Assembly (NCBI GenBank): GCA_030248215.1
Contig: JASANG010002430.1
Location: forward strand, 310,001 to 374,000
Direction of reading: 5' to 3'
Source: Enoplolaimus lenunculus
Lineage: Eukaryota > Nematoda > Enoplea > Enoplida > Thoracostomopsidae
Length of the DNA: 64,000 bases
Positions 46,311-56,725 of the stretch are shown here, piece by piece; position 1 is the first letter of the stretch; each line of letters starts with the position of its first letter. The notes under the pieces were generated by a model that saw nothing but the letters and a program-made list of their open reading frames with translations, ran no database searches and was not told the origin of the DNA. The position numbers and the translations under genes were made by a program.

Positions 46311-47385
46311 CAGGGTTGTTTTTTCCGGAAACCGGAAAAAAAGAATTTTTTCCATTTTTTCCGGAAAAAAATGGAAAAAATGGAAAAAATTCAGCCTTTG
46401 GCTGAGTGATTGGTTAGCCCTCCCTTAGCCGTCGTTTGCCCAAAAAAGCTTGCATTTTGAAAGTTTCTGCATATTTGAGCTTCTGATGACATCCTGTAAT
46501 CATTCCATGCCCAAATCTGAATTTTTGAAAAATTCGATTTTTAAGACCACAAGTTCCCCCTGGGTCCCAAAAATTCTTTTTCGATAAGTTGGATAAATTA
46601 TATATCACTGACTCGTTTGGGAGACGTCTGATTGGAAAATATTTAACAATATTCGTCTTAGCTCCGCAACCTGTGTCAAATGGTATATAATTTGTATAAT
46701 TTTTCGACAAAAACATTTTGAGTCCAGTGAAGGAATTTGGAACCTCAAAATTCGAATTTTTTAAAAATTTAAGTTTTGGTATGGAATAACCGGAAGAGGT
46801 CATCGGAACATCAGAAACTCATGAGTGGAGCGAGTTAAACAAGTCACTTTTTGTAAGTATATATTAAATCCCAATATACTTTTGGGTTATTTCTGACAGC
46901 GAAGCCTTTCAATTGCTGCAACCTCGCGAGAAAAGCGAGGTTGAAGCTAGACGTATTCTTGTGTTAAATCACACGGTAAAAGCAAGCTTCAATTTTGAGC
47001 ACCCTAACTTTGGCCGCCCCACTGTCGACGAAACCCGGTGAGTGAACCAAACAAGTTGCATATGTAGTTTTACACCGAATCTCGTGTCAAAGTTTCAATT
47101 CTGAAATTCATTCATATATTCATATGCTGCAATTTTCACGTTTTTCGGACATATAATGTGTCCTGGTGGACATATACACACGGTCACTATTAATGTGTTG
47201 CATGGAAATTAGTTGGAAGTCACCTGAAAACGTTATTTTATACCATATGTACTTACAAATTGTATTTAGGAATCGTTTAATATTTTTCCTTTTTTTCCAT
47301 TTTTTTCCACCCCCCTCAGAAAAAAGTGGAAAAAAATGAAAAAAAACCATTTTTTCCGGTAATTTTTTTCCGGCCAACAACCCTG
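46311..47385. mobile_element. hAT-like element CAGGGTTGTT...AACAACCCTG (nested)
   Basis: Ends CAGGGTTGTTTTTTCCGGAA and TTTCCGGCCAACAACCCTG are inverted. Subterminal TTTTTCCGGAAAAAA/GGAAAAAATGG repeats lie at both ends, with 1,075 bp between borders. Flanking octamers GCTACAGG and GCTCCGGC match at five of eight positions. The open frames inside (46414-46803, 47120-47380) are not recognisable as transposase. Confidence 0.65.
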
Positions 47386-47625
47386 GCTCCGGCTACTTTG
47401 GTGGTGAAACCATGCAAATTATTCCAAAAATTTTTTAGACAGAAGCATTTCGGATATTTGGCGGATATCCGGATATCCGGTTATCCGTATATATCCGGAT
47501 ATCCGGCTATTCAGATATCCGGATACACGTTTCGTTTCGGATACATATCCGGATATTTTTCGTATCCGGATATCCGGTGCCCATCTATATGCACTACATG
47601 TGTAGACATCTTTTAAGCTGTATTT

Positions 47626-48641
47626 ATGTCACTCACACGTTATAACGCGTGCGCTTTGCTCACGCAACGTCCTACAATATAGTTAGCTGCGCGGATTATG
47701 CAACTTTTGCGTAGACGGTGTAGCGGACATTTTCATACCGTCGATGTTTGCCTTGAATGTCCCACTCAACTGTACAATAGGTATCGAATGTCTGCTATAT
47801 AGATAGTTCGCTTAAAAAAATTTATTTTTCGCAAAATTTTAGGTTTCTTCATAATTTAGTTTTTCCTCAAAAATTTCGATTTTTCACCCAAATTTTAATT
47901 TCGTTCCTAAAATGTGCATTTTCACGCCAAAATTTGATTTTGCTGCTAAAATTTAAATTGTTTCGCTAAAATTTGAATGTTCCCGCCAAAATTTGAATGT
48001 TCTAGCTAAAATCTAAATTGTCGCGCTAAACTTTGAATGTTCCTGCCAAAATTTGAATATTCCCGCTAAAATTTGAATTTTCCCACAAAAATTTGAATTT
48101 CCCGCCAAAATTTGAATTTCCCGCCAAAATTTAAATTTCCCGTCAAAATTTAAATGTTCCCGCCAAAATTTGAATATTCCCGCATAAAATTTAAATTTTC
48201 CCGCCCAAATTCAAATTCTCCCGGCAAAATTTGAATTTCCCGCCAAAATTTAAGTTCTCCCTCCAAAATTTGAATTTTCCCACCCAAATTTAATTCTCCC
48301 GCCAAAATTCGAATTTCCCGCCAAAACTTGGTTTTACCCTTAAAATTTGAATTTCCCACCAAAATTTAAATTTCTTTCAAAAGTTGTTATTTCCCGCCTG
48401 ATTTTAAGCCACCATCACAGTTTCAATTTCCTGTCAAATTAAAAAGTCCGCACACTGTTCGCGGATTATGAATTTGTCCGCTACACCGTTGCCGAAAACG
48501 CCTAAATGTCCATCAATTTGTGTCGCAAGTGATGCGACGAAAATGGCTTTTAATAAACGGTATGGACATGTATGCTGTCTGTTCAAAATGGTAGGGGCAT
48601 TGCATGTGCGGAGCGCACGCATTATAACGTGTGAATGACAT
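47626..48641. mobile_element. Transposon-like unit enclosing an 18-bp minisatellite
   Basis: Inverted ends ATGTCACTCACACGTTATAA and the complement of TTATAACGTGTGAATGACAT. A second inverted pair lies further in (GCGGATTATG…GTAGCGGACA at about 47693-47730, and GCGGATTATGAATTTGTCCG with CTACACCG at 48461-48488). The centre (about 47825-48400) is a tandem array of TTTGAATTTCCCGCCAAAA-type units of 17-19 bp with much variation. The 70-codon minus-strand frame there is repeat-derived. Confidence 0.7.
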
Positions 48642-49607
48642 TATAAAAGGCTAGAGAGACAACAGCATGAATGTCATGACATTGACATACAAAAGTATGA
48701 TCTACACGTGATAATAGCAGACAAGTTTGCTTTTTGGACTGTGATATATGGCTAATAACCACACAAAATGTTACCCAATGTTTAGATACGTACAAATCAT
48801 GCCCAACTCGGCCCCAGTTTTAACTTGAACCCTGCATTATATGCTCCGGTTTAACATATGCTTACAATTACGTTCCCAGAAATAACATAGGCCGGTGATT
48901 TTATAAGCATAACAAGACATCTGGCAGCTGAAATATTTAATTTTGCATATATATTAAATTTCAACGGAAACACGGTTAAAGATCACGCTAAGCTAAATTA
49001 AACCGTTCCTTTAAATAAACTTTAGTGTTCCACCGTTTTATACCGAAACGTACGTTTACAATCATGTCGACCCTTGCTAAGGGCAAATATACTCTACATG
49101 ACAATGAATTATGTTGCATAAGCGCACGGACAAGCTTTTCTGAAAAGGTTACACTTAATACTTAGCTAGTTGTTTTTGTGTGTTCTTTCAATTGTTAATA
49201 TTTTGAATCTTATGATAAAAATAAAGTGTCATTATTTTGAGTCTTATGTTGAAAAATTTTCAACCTTGCTTGAAAGTCAACGGAAACGTAGTATGTCCCT
49301 GCTAATTTTTGGCTCCCTCAAGCAACGTGAGCTGGTTAGAGGCCTGGGTGTGCCCATGTGTTGGTGTTAATTTTCGTGGTTTGGCCGAGTTGGCAAGTTG
49401 TACTACAGTATGGATTGCGATAAAGCGTTTACCATTTCACTTATGCCGTTAGTATTTGCTTGTCTATTGAAGATCGATCGGGTTTATCAAATTTAGTTTA
49501 TGGCTTTCTTCAGGCATCCGAATACACGAGCGTTTAAGTAACAGTAGAAATATGACATGATGACCGAAGATTTATACATATATTATGTTGTAGAAATGTA
49601 AAATCAA

Positions 49608-49630
49608 ATGGCAGAAGAGGAAGATACATC
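49608..49630 (+). CDS. Candidate first exon of a second host gene
   Basis: ATG followed by AEEEDTS and a perfect GTAAGT donor (49631), phase 2. An in-frame stop lies just upstream, so this ATG is the first possible. The next strong acceptor (TTATTTACAG, ending 49738) would give MAEEEDTSDNSYYE then a stop. A weaker acceptor at 49771-49773 keeps the frame open through 49826. Coding potential rests on codon usage and splice signals only. Confidence 0.3.
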
Positions 49631-49773
49631 GTAAGTGACTCGATTTTAAGTTGACCGTTTAAGCCTTCAGAAATTACTGTTGCAAAAAGAATACTAACTT
49701 TGACATGTTCTTTTTGTGTTCATTTAATTTATTTACAGTGACAACTCATATTATGAATGATTTTTTGCCGAAG

Positions 49774-49826
49774 GCGATATGGATTTATAATCCTCAAGTT
49801 TGAAAACCGTCGAAGAGTTTTGTATT
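49774..49826 (+). CDS. Candidate exon 2 of the second host gene
   Basis: A 53-nt segment from CCGAAG to donor GTAAGA that is open in the phase given by 49608-49630 and leaves in phase 1, the phase required by 50624. It would read RYGFIILKFENRRRVLY. The acceptor is weak, and the stronger upstream acceptor at 49738 gives stops in all three frames. I treat this as a hypothesis. Confidence 0.2.
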
Positions 49827-49961
49827 GTAAGAGTTAACAACACTTCTGAAATACACAGCTGTATACGTAGATATCGAAGTGTGCAATACCTAAGCTTTAA
49901 TATTTTGTGCTGTACCGTTTCAAATAGGTTGGGTTATTATTTGTTTGTTATGTAATTTTAG

Positions 49962-50102
49962 CAGCGCTCATTACATTTCGTCGGTAGAGTTAAAGTTGAA
50001 CTCGAAGTCCATGTGGTTTTTACTTGTTTGTTATATACGTAATTTCAGGAGCGCTCATTACATCTCGTCAGTAGAGTTAACGTTGAACGCGAAGTCCGTG
50101 TC
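49962..50102 (+). repeat. Tandem duplicate of a 54-bp exon-like segment
   Basis: Copies at 49962-50015 and 50049-50102 (period 87 bp) differ at seven of 54 positions. Each is preceded by an acceptor-like TTTTAG or TTTCAG and followed by GT. Each is 54 nt and open in two frames (for example SAHYISSVELKLNSKS and SAHYISSVELTLNAKS). It could be an exon duplication of the neighbouring gene candidate, but neither open frame is phase-compatible with direct splicing to 50624. Confidence 0.45.
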
Positions 50103-50623
50103 GTCTGAGAAAAGTTAGAATACTTGGCTACTACTGTTACAAATTGTTTCGTATTAATTTTGTGATTATGAGTGTATCTATGTGGAGCTGATTTTTCTTC
50201 ATGTTAGTCTAATTTGGTACGGTAAGGACCTTCAGACCTTTTTTATAACGCAGCTGAAAAAGCGCGTTGCGGCTAGGGAAATGCTATGCCGCTGCGCACC
50301 GTAGCCCTCCTCTACAACTGCTATTCTTGTCGACTCTTGTCAAAACGTATCTTAATGGACAAGCATGGCGCATGCATACACAGCGCAACACGCTTAAATT
50401 ACAACGATAATTACTTGCTTTTTGTAGGTAGGTATATATATCGTCGTTATTAAGTTTTGTGCAGTATATATAGGTAAACAGCACATGAATTTGATGCAAG
50501 TGAAACAAGTGCTTTTGAAAACGGAGAAGCCAAAATGATAACGGAGAAGCCAAAATGAAGTTAATTGTGGAAAGTGAAGCACGACAAGCGTAAAGTAATC
50601 ATCCATTACATGTTGTTTTACAG

Positions 50624-50831
50624 ACGTTAGTTTTGCTGGCGGGCAAAAGATCAATAAACATGCTTCTGTCGACAGATCTGCTAATGATGATCTCAAAACT
50701 TCGCTGCTGTCTGATGTGTCAAGTGTCGATTTGAGTAGTTCTCGTTCAAGTATGAACATCGGAGAACCGATATCGGGCAATAACGAATTCAAAGTAGATG
50801 ATACACCATCACCTGATGAACCACACGTTCA
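50624..50831 (+). CDS. Candidate internal exon, Ser/Asp-rich, second host gene
   Basis: Acceptor GTTTTACAG, donor GTAAGT; 208 nt, open in one frame only (enters phase 1, leaves phase 2). It reads DVSFAGGQKINKHASV, DRSANDDLKTSLLSDV, SSVDLSSSRSSMNIGEPIS, GNNEFKVDDTPSPDEPHV. This low-hydrophobicity, Ser/Asp-rich text with perfect splice sites looks like a disordered part of a genuine protein. No domain is recognised. The intron that follows took the 1.34-kb inverted-repeat insertion 12 bp past the donor. Confidence 0.55.
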
Positions 50832-50842
50832 GTAAGTGAACC

Positions 50843-52218
50843 AAAATGCTACTGAGTATCCAATGTAACGTCGCACGGTCAACACTCGTGAGTGTCTTCC
50901 AAAAATATACCAGAATTGGATTACAATAACATTCAAGAGCGTATTCCGTGGGTTACCCTAAAACACTTTTCTATTCTCGAATACCACTATCTAAATCACC
51001 AAACTTTATACTTCACAAAGAGCAGTACACTTCGGCAATAAAAAATAAAATTTTCACACACAACTACGTGTCAGACCCAAGAGTTCTCAATAAAACAGGA
51101 TACACAGACTTTTCCACAATTAAAAAATAATAATCCGATAGGATGTTCAAATACGACACAAAATTTCCACTGATTACTGCGTAAATGTCGTGAAACAATT
51201 CGTAGTCACTACTTGTATCGAACCCCACAAACCTCTACTAAGGCCACACAGGCCACCAATTACTACTGCACACAGCAACAAACAAAACTAATTTACCAAT
51301 AGGCAATGAATGAGTAAAACGGCAGTGTGTCCTTAAGGACAAACCAAACTCTGCTATTTTTCTATAAACTACTTATCTGCGGTCTATACTTCCGTAGGCA
51401 CACAAACACTGTCTTCTGAGACTTTTCCGGAAATATGTCCAAAAATGTTCAAACTTGGGGTTTGGAAACACAAAGTAATTCACACCCAGGGTTTCCCCAA
51501 AATCAAGACTTAGACCGCAAATTATCTAAACAAAACTCCAATATTTTGCACACAGCTCTATAACAGTTCCGAACACTAGCACACTTGTGCTCTAACCAAG
51601 CGAATAAATCCAAATAAACTCAGAAGCTAATAACCGTCAAGTCTCAGAAGACAGTGTTTGTGTGCCTACGGAAGTATAGACCGCAGATAAGTAGTTTATA
51701 GAAAAATAGCAGAGTTTGGTTTGTCCTTAAGGACACACTGCCGTTTTACTCATTCATTGCCTATTGGTAAATTAGTTTTGTTTGTTGCTGTGTGCAGTAG
51801 TAATTGGTGGCCTGTGTGGCCTTAGTAGAGGTTTGTGGGGTTCGATACAAGTAGTGACTACGAATTGTTTCACGACATTTACGCAGTAATCAGTGGAAAT
51901 TTTGTGTCGTATTTGAACATCCTATCGGATTATTATTTTTTAATTGTGGAAAAGTCTGTGTATCCTGTTTTATTGAGAACTCTTGGGTCTGACACGTAGT
52001 TGTGTGTGAAAATTTTATTTTTTATTGCCGAAGTGTACTGCTCTTTGTGAAGTATAAAGTTTGGTGATTTAGATAGTGGTATTCGAGAATAGAAAAGTGT
52101 TTTAGGGTAACCCACGGAATACGCTCTTGAATGTTATTGTAATCCAATTCTGGTATATTTTTGGAAGACACTCACGAGTGTTGACCGTGCGACGTTACAA
52201 AAATGCTACTGAGTATCC
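50843..52218. mobile_element. Fold-back element: 561-bp inverted arms, 19-bp target duplication
   Basis: The arms at 50864-51424 and 51639-52199 are reverse complements. The stretches I compared match base for base, and the 60-codon frame in one arm is mirrored exactly in the other. A 214-bp loop separates them. The 19-mer AAAATGCTACTGAGTATCC stands on both sides (50843-50861 and 52200-52218), showing a real insertion rather than an assembly fold. Outer arm ends read TGTAACGTCGCACGGTCAAC. No transposase is present. Arms this similar imply a young insertion or strong arm-to-arm conversion. Confidence 0.85.
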
Positions 52219-52444
52219 GGTTTCGGTTTAAAATCAGGTGAAAGGCGAACAGTGAGATTGTAAGTACTATATTTATTAAGTAGGTACTATGTATTTGAGA
52301 AGCCTTGAGTGAACTCTTCTATCGTTATGGCGGAAATGTGTATATTACATTAGATGTGCCGGTTGATATGTTGCTCTACCAGTACCACATATAAGTAATG
52401 TTATCTTTTTTATAGTTATATGTATATATAGTGTGTTGCATGTG

Positions 52445-52860
52445 CGCGATTTAGCTAGACAACCGGAATTACCATTTACTTGAACCAGAACCGGAATTTG
52501 AAAAAATTAACGGAACCGGAACCGGAGAATGAAGAATACATGCCACAGAAAAATTCATTTTAATTTTTTTGCAACATTATTGGTGAAATAACCCAAGTTG
52601 GAGATAAATCCTAATTCTATCTGCTGTATTATTTAGATTTTCATAATCCACAGAAGCAAAATCTACTTTCGACGGTTTATTTTCGGCGATTGTCAAGGTT
52701 TACATACTATACTAATAAAATCTTTTTAATTTTTATCGTCATTTTTAGCATAATATCTTGATTTCAACCGACCAAATTTTAATACCGGAATTTTTAATTC
52801 CGGTAAAAATTCACCGGAACCGGAAGGCGAAAAAATACCGGAACCGGAATTCCGGTTGCA
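52445..52860. mobile_element. hAT-like MITE, CCGGAATTCCGG family, copy 1 (ends degraded)
   Basis: Colinear with the elements at 56140 and 58710. It has subterminal GGAACCGGAACCGG repeats and shared middle blocks (TATTGGTGAAATAACCC, TTATTTTCGGCGATTGTCAAG). It ends CCGGTTGCATACTGG. The terminal CAGGGTG is lost or mutated on both sides. Confidence 0.6.
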
Positions 52861-52874
52861 TACTGGCTGCAGGC

Positions 52875-53236
52875 CAGAGTGGCACCGAATCCACGATTTG
52901 ACCGAATCCGAATCCAGTGCTAATTTGCCGAAACCGAATCCGAATCCTGCATGTTGCAAATTTCAGATATATCTATAATTTGTTTCAGAATATCAACGCA
53001 ATGCCAGCCGTATAACTTTTAATACGTTAATATATTTCGTCTCGACGTCAGTTCTGAGATTTCTCACCTGAAATAAAAAATATTGATTTCTATAGCAAGG
53101 TATATAAAAATTTCACTGCGTAAAAATGAAAAAACATATTGCCGAACTTTTTTGGATTCGGCTTTTCCATAACCCAATCCGAATCCGAACCTCAAATTTT
53201 TGCCAAATCCGAATCCGAACCTTTGTTGCCACCCTG
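52875..53236. mobile_element. hAT-like MITE, GAATCCGAATCC family, exact 8-bp target duplication
   Basis: Ends CAGAGTGGCACCGAATCC and the complement of GTTGCCACCCTG. The octamer CTGCAGGC flanks both sides (52867-52874, 53237-53244). Subterminal arrays of CCGAATCCGAATCC lie at both ends; 362 bp. It shares the family with 53950-54090. Confidence 0.8.
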
Positions 53237-53388
53237 CTGCAGGCATTAAATCTCGATAACGTAAAATCTTTAGTTGGATGATAATTTTTGTAAACTAAAA
53301 TTATCGCGTTTCGTTCTGGAGGCGACTCTGTATGTATATAATTGTAAAATGAAAATTGTTCTTGTTAGGAATTGGATTTTAATTGCAG

Positions 53389-53524
53389 TCTAAAGTTTTG
53401 CAATTTGTGTTGTGGCGCTGAATACCTCCGATGTTTTATTTGTTTCACTAACTCATTGGCCACCCTGTGCAAAAGGAGTGATGGGCAGCAGGAATCGACC
53501 CGTTATCCGGTTTCGGATGAATAA
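53389..53524 (+). CDS. Candidate downstream exon of second host gene, Cys-rich
   Basis: Acceptor TTTAATTGCAG. Entering in the phase left by 50624-50831 it reads LKFCNLCCGAEYLRCFICFT, NSLATLCKRSDGQQES and reaches TAA at 53522. The CxxCC…CxxC spacing could be a small zinc-binding knuckle. However, the last 45 bp run into a repeat (about 53484-53625, inverted GGAATCGACC / GGTCGATCC ends). The word TTGGCCACCCTG resembles a hAT terminus, so part of this exon may be transposon-derived. Confidence 0.3.
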
Positions 53525-53949
53525 TCGGTAAAAATCGACATGCGTATATTGCTCTTGTTTCGGTATTCGTTAAAATTAATATACGGTCGTCCGGTCGATC
53601 CTTTGTGGGCAGCGCGTATCAGTGCTTATATTGAGCCCGTAGCCAGAGGAAGGTAGTGGCGCTTACTTGCTTAGCCTTCGTAGAAAACTTTTAGACCCAC
53701 TTGTAAGTAATGTGAATTCACCGCATGTCTCGTCTAATTTTTTTGACACCCAGTGTGTTTAGCTGCTACCGATGTGCATATGTGGTAGGTTTAGTTCTGA
53801 ATTTAGTGGCAGTTTATTTGGATGTTTAGCGATATAATGTAATAATCAGGCTCTTACACCGGAATTCCTTTTCCGAACTCAAATAATGATATGTATGATT
53901 TAGTGGTTATACGTATAGGTGTTATTATTAATTATTTACCTATACACAA

Positions 53950-54090
53950 CAGGGTGGCAACAAAGGTTCTGATTCGGATTCGGATTTGGATCAGCGAGAA
54001 ATTTGAAACAAATTATAGATATAACTGAAATTTGTAACAGGCAAGATTCGGATTCGGATTTGGTCAAAGCGTGGATTCAGTGCCACCCTG
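53950..54090. mobile_element. Short hAT-like MITE, GGATTCGGATTCGG family
   Basis: Ends CAGGGTGGCAACAAAGG and the complement of TCAGTGCCACCCTG; 141 bp. GATTCGGATTCGGATTTGG occurs near both ends. Flanking octamers ATACACAA and ATACACAG differ at one base. Confidence 0.7.
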
Positions 54091-54214
54091 ATACACAGTT
54101 GAGAGTACAGCTCCGATTGTATTGTAAATAGTAATTTGCAAGGATTTTGTTGGTTAGTAGTATATACGTAAGTATATTTAAAATTGGGATTCATTTTCCG
54201 TTGTGATACATTGC

Positions 54215-54499
54215 AAGAAATTCTGTATTATTTATTAGTTAAATTGCTTTCAATGAGTTAACATCAATAATTATTGATTGTAGTTTTTAGCTTATACCGA
54301 ACCAAAATCATCGTCAGTTTGTGTTCATGCGACGTTTTTGAAAATTGTTGCCAGCCAACCGTCACCCTAAATCAATATTATATTTGTCAATACAAATTAT
54401 TCATACAGTCACAAAATTTCTAATTCCGATTCCGATTACAATTCCGGTATAAATTTGCTGTTGGGAATCCGTTGTAGTCCAGTTCCGATTTGCACCCTG
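54215..54499. mobile_element. hAT-like MITE, AATTCCGATTCC family, left-truncated copy
   Basis: Shares ATTGTTGCCAGCCAAC, GACGTTTTTGA and AATTCCGGTATAAATTTGCTG blocks with 57765-58161 in the same order. It ends TTCCGATTTGCACCCTG. Confidence 0.6.
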
Positions 54500-56139
54500 G
54501 TACGTATATATCGTGTATATACGTATTATATACCCAGTAATTCTGTTCAATTTTAAGTATGTACAAAAATCATTAGGTTGGAATACTTGCAATCACCTTG
54601 AAAAAACGGAAAATAATATAACAACGGTAATTCATGTAGAAGAAATTGTTGAAATATCTTATACGTATCATATTTTCAAGTTCGCTCAGTTTATTTGACA
54701 TATTTTCAAGTTCGCTCGGTTTATTTGACAGTAGAGGAAGACAAACGTCCACCATGAGTTATTGAATAGTATAAAAATATGACTTTTCGATTTTAAAATT
54801 TGTTTTGTTTACTTGACCGTGTTTGATCTTTTATTATAGTTTGAAACTCAGATTTCACAAGGTCCCGGCATTGAGTATATTTCGTATTCTTTGTTGTTGT
54901 GTATGTTTTTTCTTTTTGGTATTCTTATATGCGTTTGGGAGTGCTTTTGGGGTCTGCTACCAACTGGTATATATATTATATACAATTTGTGTATCTATGA
55001 CAATTCGTTGTCAGGACAGCTGGTCGTCCACGAATCGGCAAAATTCCACAATAGAAGTGGATCGACGAGTTGTCGGGCGACAAATTGCCGTGATACCACT
55101 TGAGAATTTACTGGTTTATATTAAAATCGATCAAGAATGTTTACACATCTGTTGTGTAGATTGTGTAGCATTTAGGCATTGAAAATGTATAATGATTTTT
55201 TGTTAGTCAAATATTGCATTTGAATGTAGTAGACAATGTATATATTGAGATTTATTCAAACAAACATTTCATTGTGTTATTCAGAGTGATTAAGCTTAAT
55301 TATACAGCTTTATCTTGCAGTTGCAACATTGCATGTAGTGCGGCATTATATACAAAGTTTTGTTTTTGCTTTTTTGACGATTGGGGGATGGGTAATTTGA
55401 TTAGGGGCAGTCCCAAATTGTTTGATAGGAGGCGGAACTACAACAGCGCCTGAACCCTGCAAGTATGGTGTGTATTATTTTATTAATATTAGTAATTCTT
55501 GCAATTCTTTACACACACCGCCGGGCTAACTATTTTTCAAGAAACCGGCATTGAAAATTATGTGAAAAATATATTTTTGGTGTGATGGTGTAATCGTTTT
55601 TGCCGAATCTGACACTCTGGGATCGTATTCTCAAAAGCGTATATAGCATTCAAACCAGTTAGCCATAGGTTTTCAAACTAAGGTAGCTACACAATTAGGG
55701 ATCATAAAATTGACACAGAAGTAGGACAAATCCAATGCGAAAAATGTGCGCTAACGTTTGAACATTACCATTTACTTGTTTGAGAGCTACAAGACATGTC
55801 ATCAACTTATGATAGGTGCTACACATATTTAACAATGCGTGCCCTATTTTGCGATTGCGTATATATACGTACTAACAAATCACTGTAATTGGTGGGGCCG
55901 GGCACCGGAAACAAGAGAAACGTTGGTTTTTAAAATTAAGTTGGTAAATCGTTAACAATGGTTCAATTAAACGACATCTGCAACTGACAAAACTGCGTTC
56001 AGATTGGGGGCGGGGGCTGCGGCTCCTTATAATCCTCTTGGTACTTACGCTCCTTCTGAACTGCAGTTTGTATGAAATGAGTGGTGTCTTTTAAAATACT
56101 ACGTGAGGGTATATTTGAGCGTTACGTGTATGTTAAAGC

Positions 56140-56541
56140 CAGGGTGCAACCGGAATTCCGGTTCCGGTTCCGGTTCCGGCATTTTTTCACCTTCCGGTTC
56201 CGGTTCCGGTAAATTTTTACCGGATTTAAAAATTCCGGTATTATAATTTGGCCGTTTTCTTAACTTTGCTAATTTTTAAGAATCTCTTTTGAAAGCCACT
56301 TGTACTCCGACTATAAGCCATTGATGGTGGATTTCACTTCAGTCGATGATGAAAATCTAAAATACAACAAATAAAATAAATACCTATGTTCGACTAAGGT
56401 TATTTCACAAATAATAGAGCAAAAATAAGATTAAAATGAAATTTTTGGTGAAATGCATTTTTCATTTTCCGGTTCCGGTTCCGGTAAAATTTTCAAATTC
56501 CGGTTCCGGTTCCGGTAAATTGTAATTCCGGTTGCACCCTG
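56140..56541. mobile_element. hAT-like MITE, CCGGAATTCCGG family, exact 8-bp target duplication
   Basis: Ends CAGGGTGCAACCGGAATTCC and GGAATT-type complement GGTTGCACCCTG; 402 bp. Flanking octamer GTTAAAGC on both sides (56132-56139, 56542-56549). TTCCGGTTCCGGTTCCGG arrays occur at both ends. The middle is shared, in reverse orientation, with 52445 and 58710. Confidence 0.85.
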
Positions 56542-56584
56542 GTTAAAGCAAAAAGATTGCCATACATGTGCACATATACAGGTA

Positions 56585-56725
56585 TAAGAAGGTGTTACAC
56601 TTGCAATCACCACTGCCAAAAAGCCGGGGTTCGATTCCCGTCGTAGTCGGTCCTTAACTGTGGCCAAAATTTCGAACAGAGGTCGTGCAGACCATCTTGT
56701 TCCAACACTGCTTCCGTACATAACT
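56585..56725 (+). repeat. Possible tRNA-derived SINE fragment
   Basis: Contains a strong RNA polymerase III B-box within GGGGTTCGATTCCCGTC (56626-56642), followed by GTAGTCGG. It is preceded by a tRNA-anticodon-like stretch but has no convincing A-box. The tail runs into unrecognised sequence. Confidence 0.4.

Larger units (their letters stand above)
45090..47587. mobile_element. hAT-like non-autonomous element with nested insertions
   Basis: Left terminus TAGAGATGGGCATCGGATAT, right terminus the complement in ATATCCGGTGCCCATCTA. The direct repeat TATGCACTAC flanks both sides (45080-45089 and 47588-47597). Both ends carry arrays of GGATATCCGGATAT. Inside lie a complete CCGAATAAGAGG MITE (45374-45772) and a complete CAGGGTTGTT element (46311-47385), so the host element is older than both. 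No transposase frame is visible. Confidence 0.75.
42423..49607. other. Repeat-filled spacer between gene 3 and the next gene candidate
   Basis: No supported exon. It holds (ATT)n tracts (about 42588-42640, 42774-42835), a TTAGGC-bearing MITE at 42635-42770 (left end ACCCATGTATAGAACAGGGC, right end lost), hAT-like fragments and the elements listed separately. A 66-codon minus-strand open frame at 42954-43151 is the only stretch with somewhat gene-like composition, and I cannot support it further. Confidence 0.55.

Noticed and set aside
47825-48400. TTTGAATTTCCCGCC repeats taken as a CRISPR-like array
   Set aside because: Units are adjacent and variable, without unique spacers, in a eukaryotic setting. 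It is a minisatellite.
50948-52115. Identical 60-codon frames on opposite strands (50948-51130 and 51933-52115)
   Set aside because: They are the two arms of one inverted repeat. There is no catalytic motif, and the identity follows from arm symmetry.
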